Assembly: GCF_022206305.1 (NCBI RefSeq)
Contig: NZ_JAKOIW010000004.1
Span: 148,188 to 212,187, forward strand
Reading direction: 5' to 3'
Length of the DNA stretch: 64,000 nt
DNA from: Gordonia sp. 'Campus'
GTDB lineage: Bacteria > Actinomycetota > Actinomycetes > Mycobacteriales > Mycobacteriaceae
Made by a program: the position numbers and the translations under genes. Under the pieces are notes generated by a model. That model saw nothing but the letters and a program-made list of their open reading frames with translations, made no database searches and was not told the DNA's origin. Below, in pieces: positions 50,035 through 59,831 of the stretch (its first letter is position 1; every line of letters begins with the position of its first letter).

Positions 50035-51264
50035 TCACTCCGGCAGTGTGAACAGGTCCTCGGCGAACGTTTCGTCGAGTCTGACGTCGGAGAGTTCTTC
50101 TGTGCGGTCGCCGCTTTCGGCGCGGAGCGGGATGCCGGTGTGAGCATCGAATGCAACTGCTACCGGGCCGAAGATGTCAGGAGGGAACACGAACTCCCAC
50201 GCTCGGCGCCCGTTGACCTCGGTGGCCGTTCCCGCACTGGTGGGATCGATAACCAAACGAAACGGGACTTGCTGATCCCAGCGTCGGTGTATCGCGACCA
50301 TTTGATCGGGCCACGTGTTCGGCGAGTACGGCCCACGGTGCCAGTGACGCCCCGAGGAGTCGCCAACGGAGAGCAACCCTTCGTCGTCGACCTGCCGGAT
50401 TCCCTCGAACGGCGAGTACCAGAACTCCACCTCGTGGCGCTCCTCGCTACCGCCCTGATCCTCGGAGAGCACCATCGTCGCGTGAACAGTGGCTTCGCCG
50501 GCCGACCGGTACAGCTGGTGCACCTCGCTCCACGTTGCTCTCTCCCCCAGCAGCGGAACCCGCGGTGGGATTTCGTGGGCATAGGGCGCTTGAGGCTCGG
50601 TGGTGGTGGGTACCAGGGCGACGGTGAACTCGGCTGTTTTGATCATCTCCTTGGTGACCGGAATCCCGGTGAGCCGCTCGGCAAGTGCGAAACTGGCTTC
50701 GATGTGAAAGAACTCGGAGCGGGGTTCGTCGGCCTCCTCGAGCTCGAATCCACCGACTTCGGACATCAGATCGAACAATGTCGACGACCCGGTGGTCGTT
50801 GTCGACCGGGCCCGGTCGACATCCCAGGAAGGGAACATCGGTTCAAATGAAATCTCTCGCTGCCCATCGCGCCACCACACAAAGCGAGAGTTCGCGTTGA
50901 CGTTGCTGAAGTGGCTGACCACCTCGTGCTTCTCGATGACGGGCCTGAACAGATCATCGGTGACGCCGAGGTATTCACTGTTGTGCTGGATCAGCAACAC
51001 CCAGCCGTCGCCGATGTCCGCAACCCCCACGGTCTGAACCGCCTGCGACCCCAAGGTGGCCAGGCCCAGCGTTTCGAACTCCATCGCCCGGCCGCCGAAC
51101 CCCTCCAACCCGACCCCGCGTGGACGCCGGCTGAAGGCGGACAAGGCATCGAGGACATCGTCAGCGGTGGTATCACGAATGAGGCTGACCACGTGTCCGT
51201 TCGCTCGCCAGCCGGCGAATTCGTCGTCGTTGAACCACAGGTAGTCCCGATAGGTTGTCGTCAC
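50035..51264 (-). CDS. DUF6461-like protein with LolA-like C-terminus
   Basis: 409 residues, apparently two domains. Residues 1-170 resemble DUF6461 proteins (YLWFNDDEFAGWRANGHVVS, then GWVLLIQHNSEYLGV and VVSHFSNVNANSRFVWWRDG). Residues 215-409 alternate strands in a pattern resembling lipoprotein-carrier (LolA/LppX-like) domains (EVEFWYSPFEGIRQVDDEG, GRRAWEFVFPPDIFGPVAV), ending in ETFAEDLFTLPE. No signal peptide or membrane segment, which is odd for a LolA-like domain. The gene is visibly less GC-rich than its neighbours. Starts with GTG 51264. Function unknown; both domain calls are by eye. Confidence 0.62.
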   Translation of the reverse strand: MTTTYRDYLWFNDDEFAGWRANGHVVSLIRDTTADDVLDALSAFSRRPRGVGLEGFGGRAMEFETLGLATLGSQAVQTVGVADIGDGWVLLIQHNSEYLGVTDDLFRPVIEKHEVVSHFSNVNANSRFVWWRDGQREISFEPMFPSWDVDRARSTTTTGSSTLFDLMSEVGGFELEEADEPRSEFFHIEASFALAERLTGIPVTKEMIKTAEFTVALVPTTTEPQAPYAHEIPPRVPLLGERATWSEVHQLYRSAGEATVHATMVLSEDQGGSEERHEVEFWYSPFEGIRQVDDEGLLSVGDSSGRHWHRGPYSPNTWPDQMVAIHRRWDQQVPFRLVIDPTSAGTATEVNGRRAWEFVFPPDIFGPVAVAFDAHTGIPLRAESGDRTEELSDVRLDETFAEDLFTLPE

Positions 51265-51312
51265 GGTCCCACACTCTCAGAGATCGCTCTCACTGATGGG
51301 AGGGAGCACGGC

Positions 51313-51699
51313 TCACAAGGCGTCGAGCTTGGCGAGCGAACCCTTCGGCGCGATCTGGCGATAGCTGGCATCGAGGAGCTCGGTCACCTCATCCCAGTCG
51401 GTGGTGTCGTCGAGGATCAGACCCACCCAACCGGAGGGACCGAGATAGGCGGGCAGGAAGAATCGCGGGTCCTCGAGGAGGGCGGGCCGTTCGGCCTCCT
51501 CGGCGATGACGAGGATCGACTGGTCGTGGCGCACCTTGGAACCCTTGACGCCACCCCCGTAGTTGGCGAACATCTTGCCGCAGCGAAACGTCGGGCGACC
51601 GTGTGCGACCACCTCGGTGGCGTCGGGCAGGGCCAACGCGATCTCGCGTATCCGGCCCAGGTACGGATCGGCATCGTCGAACATGATCGGGTGCGGCAT
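51313..51699 (-). CDS. MmcQ/YjbR-like protein
   Basis: 128 residues with the CyaY-like fold of this family: ALALPDATEVVAHGRPTFRCGKMFANY, then SGWVGLILDDTTDWDEVTELLDASYR. Such proteins are small, cytoplasmic and of unknown function, possibly DNA-binding. ATG 51699 follows TATCCT by seven bases. It lies 74 bases past the end of the MetE-like gene on the same strand, so could be read through from that operon. Confidence 0.85.
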   Translation of the reverse strand: MPHPIMFDDADPYLGRIREIALALPDATEVVAHGRPTFRCGKMFANYGGGVKGSKVRHDQSILVIAEEAERPALLEDPRFFLPAYLGPSGWVGLILDDTTDWDEVTELLDASYRQIAPKGSLAKLDAL

Positions 51700-51773
51700 A
51701 CCGATGAGGATAGGGCTGCCGGGATTCGCCCGCAGTCCATTTGCCCCGCAGTCGTTGCTCCCTTGATCCTTCG

Positions 51774-52790
51774 CTACAGCGCAGTCGGATCGGTTCCGAG
51801 GAACTGGCCGGCTTCGGCGGTGATCGCCAGCGCCCTTTTCGCCCAGTCGGACGAAGCACCGGCCAGTCCGCAAGTGGGAGTGACGATAACGTTGTCCGAC
51901 AGCACTTGTCGATTCAGTCCGATGCGGTCGGTGATCGCAGCGAGGTCCACGGCGACCGTCTCGGCATCGAGCCGTCGTTCCGGCGGGGTCGAGGGCACGA
52001 CACCGGCGACCAGAGTGTCGCCCCGATCGACGAGCATCCCGATGCCGTCGAGGTCCGCGTCACGGGGCCGGGTGAGATCGATCGAGTAGGCCACCGAACG
52101 AAGATGGGCGAGCAGATCCCACCGCGGACGGTTGCAGTCGTGCAGGATCACCGGAACACCGATGTGGTCGACGAGTTCGGTGAGAGCGCGCGCCACCTCG
52201 ACCGCCGGGATCGCGCGGATCGGATCGAAGCGGGTCAGCGGCTTGACCGTGCCGTCGATGACCTGCCCCACCATCGGCTCGTCGAGCTGGACGACGACGC
52301 GGGCCCCGAGCCGCCTCTCGACCTCGCGGACATGTTCGCGGATCCCCTCGGCGGTCGACGCCACCACATCGCGGACCGCACCCGGATCTTTCAGCACGCG
52401 TTGGCCATTGGCCAACTCGACCGACGCCGAGGTCGTGAACGGCCCGGCGACCTGCACTTTGAACGACCGTCCGGTACCGACGAAACCCGCTGTCTCCCAG
52501 AGCTCCTCGACGACGTCCAGATCTTCGCTGAGTAGATCGGTGGCACGCCGCGCGAGCCGCGAATGGCGCTGCGCGAGCCGGTAACCCCAGGTCGCGGTGT
52601 CCATCGGGAGGTCGACGAGGATGGCCGCCATGCGGCCGATCAGGTCGGAGCCGATCCCCCGGCCGGGGAGTTCGACGAGGTGGGCGAGATCGAGTTCGCC
52701 GTTGACCACTTCCGCGGCGGCACGCGGGTCGGTGCCCGGCATCGAGCCCACACCGGTGCCGAGGCCGGTGGGCAGGACGGGGTGGGTCAC
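51774..52790 (-). CDS. cobalamin-independent methionine synthase-like protein
   Basis: 338 residues, the catalytic-domain-only relative of MetE, matching Rv3015c. It begins [18 protein letters not shown]; later segments include [22 protein letters not shown] and VTPTCGLAG, where His/Cys resemble the zinc/homocysteine site. It is less than half the length of full MetE, so methyl-donor binding must differ; Core-MetE-like enzymes use other donors. GTG 52790 overlaps the mnmA stop (GTGA), third gene of the desulfurase-mnmA operon. Confidence 0.82.
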   Translation of the reverse strand: MTHPVLPTGLGTGVGSMPGTDPRAAAEVVNGELDLAHLVELPGRGIGSDLIGRMAAILVDLPMDTATWGYRLAQRHSRLARRATDLLSEDLDVVEELWETAGFVGTGRSFKVQVAGPFTTSASVELANGQRVLKDPGAVRDVVASTAEGIREHVREVERRLGARVVVQLDEPMVGQVIDGTVKPLTRFDPIRAIPAVEVARALTELVDHIGVPVILHDCNRPRWDLLAHLRSVAYSIDLTRPRDADLDGIGMLVDRGDTLVAGVVPSTPPERRLDAETVAVDLAAITDRIGLNRQVLSDNVIVTPTCGLAGASSDWAKRALAITAEAGQFLGTDPTAL

Positions 52791-53905
52791 CGAGCGGCGA
52801 CCGGTGTCGGCTGCGCCGAGGTGGTGGCGATGCGTCCGCACCCGATGACCTGGTCGCCGCGCCGGGCGTCGGGGAGATAGAGCACCGCGGCCTGACCGCG
52901 GGCGACGCCGGTGAGCGGCTCCTGCAGCGCGATGTCGATGCCCGCTTCGCCGTCGACCGTGATCGGGGTCGCCCGCACCGGCGCCAGACCGCCGTGTGCG
53001 CGGACCTGGACCATGGCGTCGAAGGGCTCGTCCGGGGTCACACCCGACGTCCAGACCGCGCGGGTGGCGGTGATTCCCCAGACCTGGAGATCATCGGCCG
53101 TACCGACGGTCACCGTCCCCGAGTCGGGATCGATCTGGGTGACATAGCGCGGCTTGCCATCAGCCGCCGGCGCGTCGATGCCCAGCCCCTTGCGTTGCCC
53201 GATCGTGAAACCGTGGACGCCGTCGTGGTCGGCGAGGCGCTCACCCGACGAGGCGTCGACCACCGCGCCCGGCCGGACGCCGATGCGCGCGCCGAGGAAC
53301 GCGCGGGTGTCGCCGCTGGGGATGAAGCAGATGTCGTGTGAGTCGGGCTTGTCCGCGACGGCCAGCCCGCGGCGGGCGGCCTCGGCGCGGATCTCGCTCT
53401 TGGGGGTGTCCCCGATCGGGAACATCGCCCGCGCGAGCTGGTCCCGGGTCAGGACCGCGAGCACATAGGACTGGTCCTTGTCCGCGTCGACCGCGCGGCG
53501 CAGTTCGCCGTCGACGAGTTGCGCGTAGTGACCGGTGGCGAGCGCGTCGAAACCGAGGGCGACGGCCTTGTCCGCGAGGGCCGCGAACTTGATCTTCTCG
53601 TTGCAGGTCAGACACGGGTTGGGGGTGCGGCCGGCGGCGTATGCCTCGACGAACTCGTCGATGACGTCGTCTTTGAACCGGTCGGCGAAGTCCCACACGT
53701 AGAACGGGATGCCCAGGACGTCCGCGGCACGCCGCGCGTCCGAGGCGTCCTCACGGGAGCAGCAACCGCGCGAACCGGTCCGCAGCGCCCCCGGTGCGGT
53801 GGAGAGCGCGAGGTGCACACCGACCACCTCGTGGCCGGCCTCGACAGCCCGTGCCGCCGCCACCGCGGAGTCGACGCCGCCGCTCATCGCCGCGAGTACA
53901 CGCAT
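52787..53905 (-). CDS. mnmA: tRNA 2-thiouridylase
   Basis: 372 residues. It installs the 2-thio group at wobble uridine 34 of tRNA Lys, Glu and Gln. PP-loop SGGVDS (8-13) binds ATP; the catalytic nucleophile is in NPCLTCN (C98; second Cys C101) and the persulfide cysteine in HDICFIPSG (C193). ATG 53905 overlaps the cysteine desulfurase stop by one base (TGATG), so sulfur donor and user are coupled. The longer upstream frame lies inside the desulfurase gene and is not used. Confidence 0.95.
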   Translation of the reverse strand: MRVLAAMSGGVDSAVAAARAVEAGHEVVGVHLALSTAPGALRTGSRGCCSREDASDARRAADVLGIPFYVWDFADRFKDDVIDEFVEAYAAGRTPNPCLTCNEKIKFAALADKAVALGFDALATGHYAQLVDGELRRAVDADKDQSYVLAVLTRDQLARAMFPIGDTPKSEIRAEAARRGLAVADKPDSHDICFIPSGDTRAFLGARIGVRPGAVVDASSGERLADHDGVHGFTIGQRKGLGIDAPAADGKPRYVTQIDPDSGTVTVGTADDLQVWGITATRAVWTSGVTPDEPFDAMVQVRAHGGLAPVRATPITVDGEAGIDIALQEPLTGVARGQAAVLYLPDARRGDQVIGCGRIATTSAQPTPVAAR

Positions 53906-55137
53906 CAGGAGATCCTTCCACCGGGCGCGGACACGAGGCCCGCCGCGCGCGCACGGTCGACGACCTCGTCGATGACCGCGGCGACCGCATCGATGTCGGC
54001 GTCGGTTGTCGTGGGAGCGAGGGAGAACCGCAGCGATGAGCGGGCGTCGGCCATGTCGAGCCCCATCGCGAGCAGTACGTGGCTGGCCTGCGCGACACCG
54101 GCCGTGCACGCGGAGCCGGTCGAGCACTCCACGCCCTTCGCGTCCAGCAGCATCAGGAGGGAGTCGCCCTCACACCCGGCGAAAGACACGTGGACGTTGC
54201 CCGGCAGCCGCTGATCGGGGTCGGCGCCGTTGCGCGTCGTACCGTCGACGCCGAGGAGGATCTCGGTGAGCCGCTCCTGTAGCGCACGGACGTGCACGGT
54301 GTTCTCGGCAAGGTGCTCGACGCACCACGACAACGCCGTCGCCATGCCGACAGCGCCGGCGACATCCTGTGTTCCCGACCGGACGTCGCGCTCGTGCCCG
54401 CCGCCGTGCTGCAGGGGTACACAACCGACATCTCGGCCGAGCAGCAGCGCGCCGACACCCTGCGGTCCGCCGAACTTGTGGGCCGTCAGTGAGAGTGCCG
54501 ACAGTCCGCTCGCCGCGAAGTCGACCGGAAGGTGGCCGACGGCCTGGATCGCGTCGGAATGCACGGGCACGTCGAATTCGGCGCCGAGCGCGGCGATCTC
54601 CGCGATCGGCTGGATCGACCCGACCTCGTTGTTGGCCCACATCACCGAGATGAGTGCGGTCTCCTCGGCGTGGGTCTCGAGCTCGGCACGCAGGTCGGCG
54701 ACCGAGACCACGCCGGCGGCGTCCACAGGCAGGAGGACGAGCTCGGCATCCGCCGCCTCGGCCAGCCACTGCGCGGGATCGAGGACCGCATGATGTTCGA
54801 CAGCGGAGGTGATGATCCGACGGCGTCGCTGATCGGCCCGCCGCCGAGACCAGTAGATTCCCTTGATCGCCAGGTTGTCCGACTCGGTTCCACCGCCGGT
54901 GAAGACGACCTCCGACGGGCGGGCCCCGACGGCCGCGGCGATCGCTTCCCGCGCCTCCTCGAGCCGACGACGCGCGGTGCGGCCGGAGCCGTGCAGCGAG
55001 GACGCGTTACCAGGCTGCGCGTAGACAGCGGTCATCGCCTCGACGGCTTCGGGCAGCATCTGCGTCGAAGCGGCGTGGTCGAGGTAGACGGGCGCCCCCT
55101 TGCTGTTCGGCACGGGCGGTCGGCTTGATTCGGGCAT
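53905..55137 (-). CDS. cysteine desulfurase (NifS/IscS family)
   Basis: 410 residues, PLP enzyme that removes sulfur from cysteine as a persulfide. [15 protein letters not shown] starts the fold; PLP lysine in [11 protein letters not shown] (K221), histidine in SAVEHHAVL, catalytic cysteine loop [11 protein letters not shown] (C344). Corresponds to Rv3025c, which is called IscS there and is the donor for MnmA. ATG 55137 gives family length; TATCCT lies eight bases upstream. First gene of a three-gene operon. Confidence 0.93.
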   Translation of the reverse strand: MPESSRPPVPNSKGAPVYLDHAASTQMLPEAVEAMTAVYAQPGNASSLHGSGRTARRRLEEAREAIAAAVGARPSEVVFTGGGTESDNLAIKGIYWSRRRADQRRRRIITSAVEHHAVLDPAQWLAEAADAELVLLPVDAAGVVSVADLRAELETHAEETALISVMWANNEVGSIQPIAEIAALGAEFDVPVHSDAIQAVGHLPVDFAASGLSALSLTAHKFGGPQGVGALLLGRDVGCVPLQHGGGHERDVRSGTQDVAGAVGMATALSWCVEHLAENTVHVRALQERLTEILLGVDGTTRNGADPDQRLPGNVHVSFAGCEGDSLLMLLDAKGVECSTGSACTAGVAQASHVLLAMGLDMADARSSLRFSLAPTTTDADIDAVAAVIDEVVDRARAAGLVSAPGGRIS

Positions 55138-55215
55138 CGCTAGCAAGGATAAACGCGTGTGGGTCGCCGACAAATTCCGCGATCGGCGATCTGGCCGGTC
55201 CCGAAGGCGGATCGG

Positions 55216-55695
55216 TCAGGCGCGCTCGAGGTAGAAGTACAGGTGGCGACCGTCGATGACGCCGCCTTTTCCGTTCATGATGCCCATCACCGTCGTGTCG
55301 TCGACCCGCTTGAAGTGGTCGATGACCGCCTGTCCGTCGTAGACCATCGACGCGGTGATCTCACCCCGGAACTCGATCGCCCATAGGCTCGCCTCGCCCT
55401 TGCCGAGCTTGGTGTTGGAGTACAGGTTGCCGTTCTCGTCGCGACACACCAACGGTTGCACGTCGCTGCGCGAGGTGAAGGTCTTGCCGTACCAGCCGGC
55501 CTTTCCCAGCATCCCGTTGATGGCATGCCCGGTGGTGAACTCCCCGCCCTTCCACGCACCGAGCATCTCCTCGGGACGCAGGGTGGCCAAGCCCGCCCAC
55601 ACGGTGTCGAGATCGGCGTCGTCGACGCGGCCGTCGACGTCGCGCAGCTCGAAGAACTTGGCGCGCGCGGCTTCTCGGGTCTGGGTGGACGTCAT
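55216..55695 (-). CDS. GXWXG/DUF4334 protein
   Basis: 159 residues. The N-terminal GXWXG motif is MLGAWKGGEF (about 44-53) and the DUF4334 half runs from LVCRDENGNLYSNT to the RHLYFYLERA end. Family proteins are small, cytoplasmic and uncharacterised; a lipocalin-like ligand-binding role is possible. AGGAGG lies about seven bases before ATG 55695. Transcribed towards the desulfurase operon but with its own site. Confidence 0.82.
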   Translation of the reverse strand: MTSTQTREAARAKFFELRDVDGRVDDADLDTVWAGLATLRPEEMLGAWKGGEFTTGHAINGMLGKAGWYGKTFTSRSDVQPLVCRDENGNLYSNTKLGKGEASLWAIEFRGEITASMVYDGQAVIDHFKRVDDTTVMGIMNGKGGVIDGRHLYFYLERA

Positions 55696-55755
55696 CGTCG
55701 GCCTCCTGGGTACACATCAGGTCGTCCGCTGGGTACGGAACGGTACCGATGAAAC

Positions 55756-56808
55756 CTATATGAGAGAACGGATGATGTCACTTTTCGCGGTGGTCGCCGA
55801 ACCGGTCACCGCCCGCTCGCAGCGTCCCGCCAGTTCGCGACGATCGCGCCCGGGCGACTCGGCGGGGTGGATCACGATCGTGAGGGCAAGACCACGAGTG
55901 CGCAGCACGCGCCGAAGGGTGTCCGCCGGGGTGTCGGCGCCGATGAAGCTCGGCGCCGTGGCGGTGGTCCCGTCCACGCCGACGAATCGCAGACGGACGG
56001 GCACCACCGGGACGTCGGCGTCGATGGCGGCCTGGAAGAACGCCGGACGGAACGCGCCGCCGGTGCGTCCGCAATATGTGGTGCCCTCGGGGAACACGAT
56101 GACCGAGGTGTCCCCGTGTAGTCGGTCCGCCACCTCGCCCACCGTCGACGGCAGTCCGCGAAGCGTCGCACGGTCGACCGCGATCACCCCGAACCGACGG
56201 GCCAGGGACGACACCACCGGCATCGCGACGACATCGGACTTCGCGACCACGTGGGCCGGACTGATGAGGGCCAGCGCGAGCACGTCGAGGAACGAGATGT
56301 GGTTGGCGACCACGAGTCCCGGCCCGGACGGATCGCCCCGCAGGTCCTCGACGTCGACGCTGATGCCCAGGGCTCTCAGCAGAGCCGCGGACGCCGGTCC
56401 ACGGAGTGCACGCGGCGGGCGGTGACGCAGCCGGGCGGACATGCGGGCCGTCGAAGCCGCCCACACGATCCACGTCACGACCACGGCCAGGCGGAACAGA
56501 CGCCACATGACGACTGTCGCGTCCGCCACGGCGGTCAGCCGTCGCGAGACCCGTGGACCGATGCACGAGTCGCCGCACGTGCTGACGGGGAACCACGGGT
56601 GCGATCGGGGGCCGACGTCGCCCGGTGGCACACATCCGAGCGGCCGGGGCCGGGTCGCGTGCGGAGCGGCGACGCGGTCCCGGTGCGAGGCAATGCTCGG
56701 CTCCGGGACTGCGCACCGTTCCGAGACGGCGCCGGCCCTCGGGACACCTGCCGACTTCGGGATGCGGGCGGTCTCGGCGGTGGCCGGCCCGACCAGAAGG
56801 GCGGTCAT
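55756..56808 (-). CDS. 1-acyl-glycerol-3-phosphate acyltransferase-like, Rv3026c-type
   Basis: 350 residues. A 95-residue N-terminal extension contains a Cys pair, STCGDSC, also remembered from Rv3026c. Then come a membrane segment (about 103-120) and a PlsC domain with NHISFLD (H170, D175) and FPEGTT (239-244). It should acylate a lysophospholipid or related acceptor at the membrane. ATG 56808 overlaps the stop of the GNAT-like gene (ATGA), so the two probably act on one lipid. Confidence 0.85.
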   Translation of the reverse strand: MTALLVGPATAETARIPKSAGVPRAGAVSERCAVPEPSIASHRDRVAAPHATRPRPLGCVPPGDVGPRSHPWFPVSTCGDSCIGPRVSRRLTAVADATVVMWRLFRLAVVVTWIVWAASTARMSARLRHRPPRALRGPASAALLRALGISVDVEDLRGDPSGPGLVVANHISFLDVLALALISPAHVVAKSDVVAMPVVSSLARRFGVIAVDRATLRGLPSTVGEVADRLHGDTSVIVFPEGTTYCGRTGGAFRPAFFQAAIDADVPVVPVRLRFVGVDGTTATAPSFIGADTPADTLRRVLRTRGLALTIVIHPAESPGRDRRELAGRCERAVTGSATTAKSDIIRSLI

Positions 56809-57698
56809 CGTGCCGGGGTGCCCGAAGCCGGGGTGGCCGCGTCGGCCCGGGCTCCGCCGAGGCGGCGGGCGCTGGACCGCAGACGGTCGAGGTACCGCTT
56901 GTTGGCGCCTTCCCGATCGAGGAGCGTCAGGAAATCCGCGACGTCGAAGACCTCGTCGACGGCGGGCTCGCCGCAGATCCGAGCGCCCAGCCGTAGGTAG
57001 CCTCGCATGAGCGGCGGCATCGCGACCGTGTCGGCGGGCTCGATGTCGTCGAGCAGGCGTCCGCCGATCCGGGCGGCGACGAGCGGGCGCGCACTGCGGT
57101 GGGGGTCCAGGTGCTCGGCCCGCAACCGATCGCGCAATGCGCGCATGGCCGACCCGGGTAACCACTCCCCCGGGCTGTGGAGGGGCACCGATACGCAGCC
57201 CATGAGATAGCGGAGATCAGCCTCCTCCATGTACTGGAGCAGGGCGGCCCACATCAGCGCGGTGACCGAACCGTCGCGATGGTCCGCGTGCACGCACGCT
57301 CGGCCGAGTTCGACTGTCGCCGTGACGATGTCGCTCATCTCCGCGAGATCGAACTCCGTGGCCGAATACCACCCGCCGGCCGCGATCGCCCGTGCCGGCG
57401 AGAGCACGCGGGCGCACCCGATGACCCCGTCGTCGTCGTGCCGGACGATCAGGTGCTCGCAGAACGCGTCGAAGCGGTCGGCGTCGCGGCCCGTCGCGGC
57501 GTCACCGATGCGGTTGGAGAAGCCGGGCTCGGCGGCGAAGACCTGGTAGCGCAGTCGCTGCGCCGCGACGATGTCGGCGGGGTCGTCGGACACGAGGACG
57601 CGAATGGGTCCCGCGGACAACAGGGTGGTCGGTACGGCCCGCGAGAACCGGGCGCGCGCGACATGATCGGTGCGGACGGAGGACTGCATGGCGTTCAT
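56805..57698 (-). CDS. GNAT-like N-acyltransferase, Rv3027c/OlsB-type
   Basis: About 297 residues. The middle part (IRVLVSDDPADIVAAQRLRYQVFAAEPG, ELGRACVHADHRDGSVTALM, YLMGCVSVPLHS) matches the ornithine-acyl[acp] N-acyltransferase-like GNAT family. Coupled by ATGA to a PlsC-like acyltransferase; the OlsB-OlsA pair makes ornithine lipids in other bacteria in just this arrangement, so an acylated amino-acid lipid is a fair guess. Start uncertain: ATG 57698 follows TTCATT by six bases; 57689 and 57737 are alternatives. Confidence 0.75.
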   Translation of the reverse strand: MNAMQSSVRTDHVARARFSRAVPTTLLSAGPIRVLVSDDPADIVAAQRLRYQVFAAEPGFSNRIGDAATGRDADRFDAFCEHLIVRHDDDGVIGCARVLSPARAIAAGGWYSATEFDLAEMSDIVTATVELGRACVHADHRDGSVTALMWAALLQYMEEADLRYLMGCVSVPLHSPGEWLPGSAMRALRDRLRAEHLDPHRSARPLVAARIGGRLLDDIEPADTVAMPPLMRGYLRLGARICGEPAVDEVFDVADFLTLLDREGANKRYLDRLRSSARRLGGARADAATPASGTPAR

Positions 57699-57791
57699 GT
57701 CTCGAATGAAAGCCAGGGCGGGCATCGGCGGGACCACCGCAGCGTGTCGTGTCGGTGCGGGTTGGGTGAACAGGGTTCGCCCGTGAACGCA

Positions 57792-57824
57792 CGATGGCCC
57801 CCGACGATGAGTCGGGGGCCATCG
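57792..57824 (-). terminator. terminator of etfBA
   Basis: Perfect 14-base-pair stem, arm CGATGGCCCCCGAC (57792-57805) with 57811-57824, and a five-base loop, beginning 26 bases past the etfA stop on the minus strand. It insulates etfBA from the downstream acyltransferase genes. Confidence 0.85.
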
Positions 57825-57850
57825 GGCCGAGCTCGATGATCAGCTGGTGA

Positions 57851-58807
57851 TCACTTGCGCTTCTTGACCTCTTCGGTCAGCTGCGGGGCGACGTTGAACA
57901 GGTCGCCCACGATGCCGTAGTCCGCGATCTCGAAGATCGGGGCCTCTTCGTCCTTGTTGACGGCCACGATGGTCTTCGAGGTCTGCATGCCGGCGCGGTG
58001 CTGGATGGCGCCCGAGATACCGAGGGCGACATAGAGCTGCGGCGACACGGTCTTACCGGTCTGACCGACCTGGAACTGGCCGGGGTAGTACCCGGAGTCG
58101 ACCGCGGCGCGCGAGGCACCGACTGCCGCGCCGAGCACGTCGGCGAGTTCCTCGACGACCGAGAACTTGTCGGCGCTGCCCACACCGCGACCACCCGAGA
58201 CGACGATCGACGCCTCGGTGAGCTCGGGACGGTCGCCGCCGACGTTCGGCTCGACCTTGGTGATCTTCACCGCGCCCTCGCCCTGTGCGGGGACCTCGAC
58301 GTCGACACGCTCGCCGGCGCCGGCCTGCGGAGCGGCCTCGACGCCACCCGGACGAACCGAGAAGACCGGGACCTCGCCCTTCGCCTGCGCGTCGACGGTG
58401 AAGGCGCCACCGAAGATGGAGTGGATGCCCACGCCACCCTCCTGGACGTCGACGATGTCGGCGAGCACGCCGGAGCCGAGACGCACGGCAAGACGACCCG
58501 CGATCTCCTTGCCGTCGGCGGTCGCCGCGACCAGGATCCCGGCCGGGGACGCCGACTCGGCGATCGAGGCCAGCACGTCGACCTGCGGGGTGATGAGGTA
58601 GCCGCCCGCGTCATCGGACTCGGCGACGTAGATCTTCTCTGCGCCGGCTTCCTTGAGTCCGTCGACGATGCCGTCGGCCGAGCCGGGCTTGCCGACGACG
58701 ACTGCCGACGGGGTGCCGAGCGCGCGGGCGGCGGTGATGAGCTCGCTGGTGACCTTCTTCAGGGCGCCTTCGGCGTCCTGCTCCACGAGCACGAGTACTT
58801 CTGACAT
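57851..58807 (-). CDS. etfA: electron transfer flavoprotein alpha subunit
   Basis: 318 residues. The N-terminal half has the ETF Rossmann-like fold ([14 protein letters not shown]); the C-terminal FAD-binding half carries [13 protein letters not shown] and [14 protein letters not shown]. With EtfB it moves electrons from acyl-CoA dehydrogenases to the quinone pool. AGGAG lies eight bases before ATG 58807. Corresponds to Rv3028c (fixB). Co-transcribed after etfB, 52 bases downstream. Confidence 0.96.
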   Translation of the reverse strand: MSEVLVLVEQDAEGALKKVTSELITAARALGTPSAVVVGKPGSADGIVDGLKEAGAEKIYVAESDDAGGYLITPQVDVLASIAESASPAGILVAATADGKEIAGRLAVRLGSGVLADIVDVQEGGVGIHSIFGGAFTVDAQAKGEVPVFSVRPGGVEAAPQAGAGERVDVEVPAQGEGAVKITKVEPNVGGDRPELTEASIVVSGGRGVGSADKFSVVEELADVLGAAVGASRAAVDSGYYPGQFQVGQTGKTVSPQLYVALGISGAIQHRAGMQTSKTIVAVNKDEEAPIFEIADYGIVGDLFNVAPQLTEEVKKRK

Positions 58808-58859
58808 GGTGGTTTTCTCCTGAATGTCTGGGGGTTCGCCGGTGGTCTGCGTCGGGAGA

Positions 58860-59645
58860 TCAGATGATCTTCTGGCCGACCAGGTACTCGGCGACCTTGG
58901 TGCCGCCGTCGCCTTCGTCGGTGACGCGCTCGCCTGCGGTCTTCGGCGGCTTCGGCTTGGACGCGGTCACGACCGACCCCGCGTTCTCCAGGCCCACATC
59001 GCTCGCCTCGACATCGATCTCGGCGAGGGTGAGGACGGTGACTTCCTTCTTCTTCGCGGCCATGATGCCCTTGAAGGACGGGAAGCGCGGCTCGTTGATC
59101 TTCTCGTTGACGCTCACGATGGCCGGCAGGGTGGCCTCGACGTGGAAGATGCCGTCGTCGGTCTCCCGCTCGCCCTTGAGGGTCTCGCCCTCGAGGGTCA
59201 GCGCACGCAGGTGGGTGAGGTGCGGGAGTTCGAGGTACTCGGCGATCATCGCGGGGATCGCGCCGACGCGACCGTCGGTGGCCTCGTTGCCTGCGATGAC
59301 CAGTTCGACGCCTTCGACCGTGCCGAGTGCGCGGGCCAGCACGTAGGCGGTCTGGACCGCGTCCGAGCCGTGCATGAGGTCATCCTTGATGTGGATCGCC
59401 TTGTCTGCGCCCATCGACAGTGCCTTGCGGATGGCATCGGTGGCGCGCTCGGGCCCCGCCGTCAGGATGGTGACCTCGCCCCCATCGGCCTCCTTGATCT
59501 TCAGCGCTTCCTCGACGGCGCGCTCGTTGATCTCGTCCAGGACGGCGTCGGCGGCCTCACGGTCCAGGGTGTAGTCGTCGTCGGACAACTTGCGCTCGGA
59601 CCACGTGTCGGGAACCTGCTTGATCAGTACGACAATGTTTGTCAT
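58860..59645 (-). CDS. etfB: electron transfer flavoprotein beta subunit
   Basis: 261 residues. IVVLIKQVPDTW starts the fold; LDEINERAVEEALKIKE and VIAGNEATDGRVGAIPAMIAEYL form the AMP-binding and recognition region. A Lys/Pro-rich C-terminal arm ends AEYLVGQKII. AGGAGG lies about eleven bases before ATG 59645, wider than ideal. First gene of etfBA, divergent from the methyltransferase across 186 bases. Confidence 0.95.
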   Translation of the reverse strand: MTNIVVLIKQVPDTWSERKLSDDDYTLDREAADAVLDEINERAVEEALKIKEADGGEVTILTAGPERATDAIRKALSMGADKAIHIKDDLMHGSDAVQTAYVLARALGTVEGVELVIAGNEATDGRVGAIPAMIAEYLELPHLTHLRALTLEGETLKGERETDDGIFHVEATLPAIVSVNEKINEPRFPSFKGIMAAKKKEVTVLTLAEIDVEASDVGLENAGSVVTASKPKPPKTAGERVTDEGDGGTKVAEYLVGQKII

Positions 59646-59831
59646 GGGTCTTCGTCGACCTCCTGCATCGGGTTCGGCAACTTACCGGCGGGTAAGGCCA
59701 TGGGTCCCCACCACTTTAGCGTCTCCTATCCTCTCACTAAACATCGACTACCTCACACAATGCGCTCGACCGTTCGCTCGGTCGGGGCGACCGCCCCAGG
59801 AGGCCCGAACCCATGCCCTACGCTCTCTCAG

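Noticed and set aside
58824..59831. Upstream extension of the methyltransferase frame opposite etfB
   Set aside because: Antisense shadow of etfB; the methyltransferase fold begins after ATG 59832.
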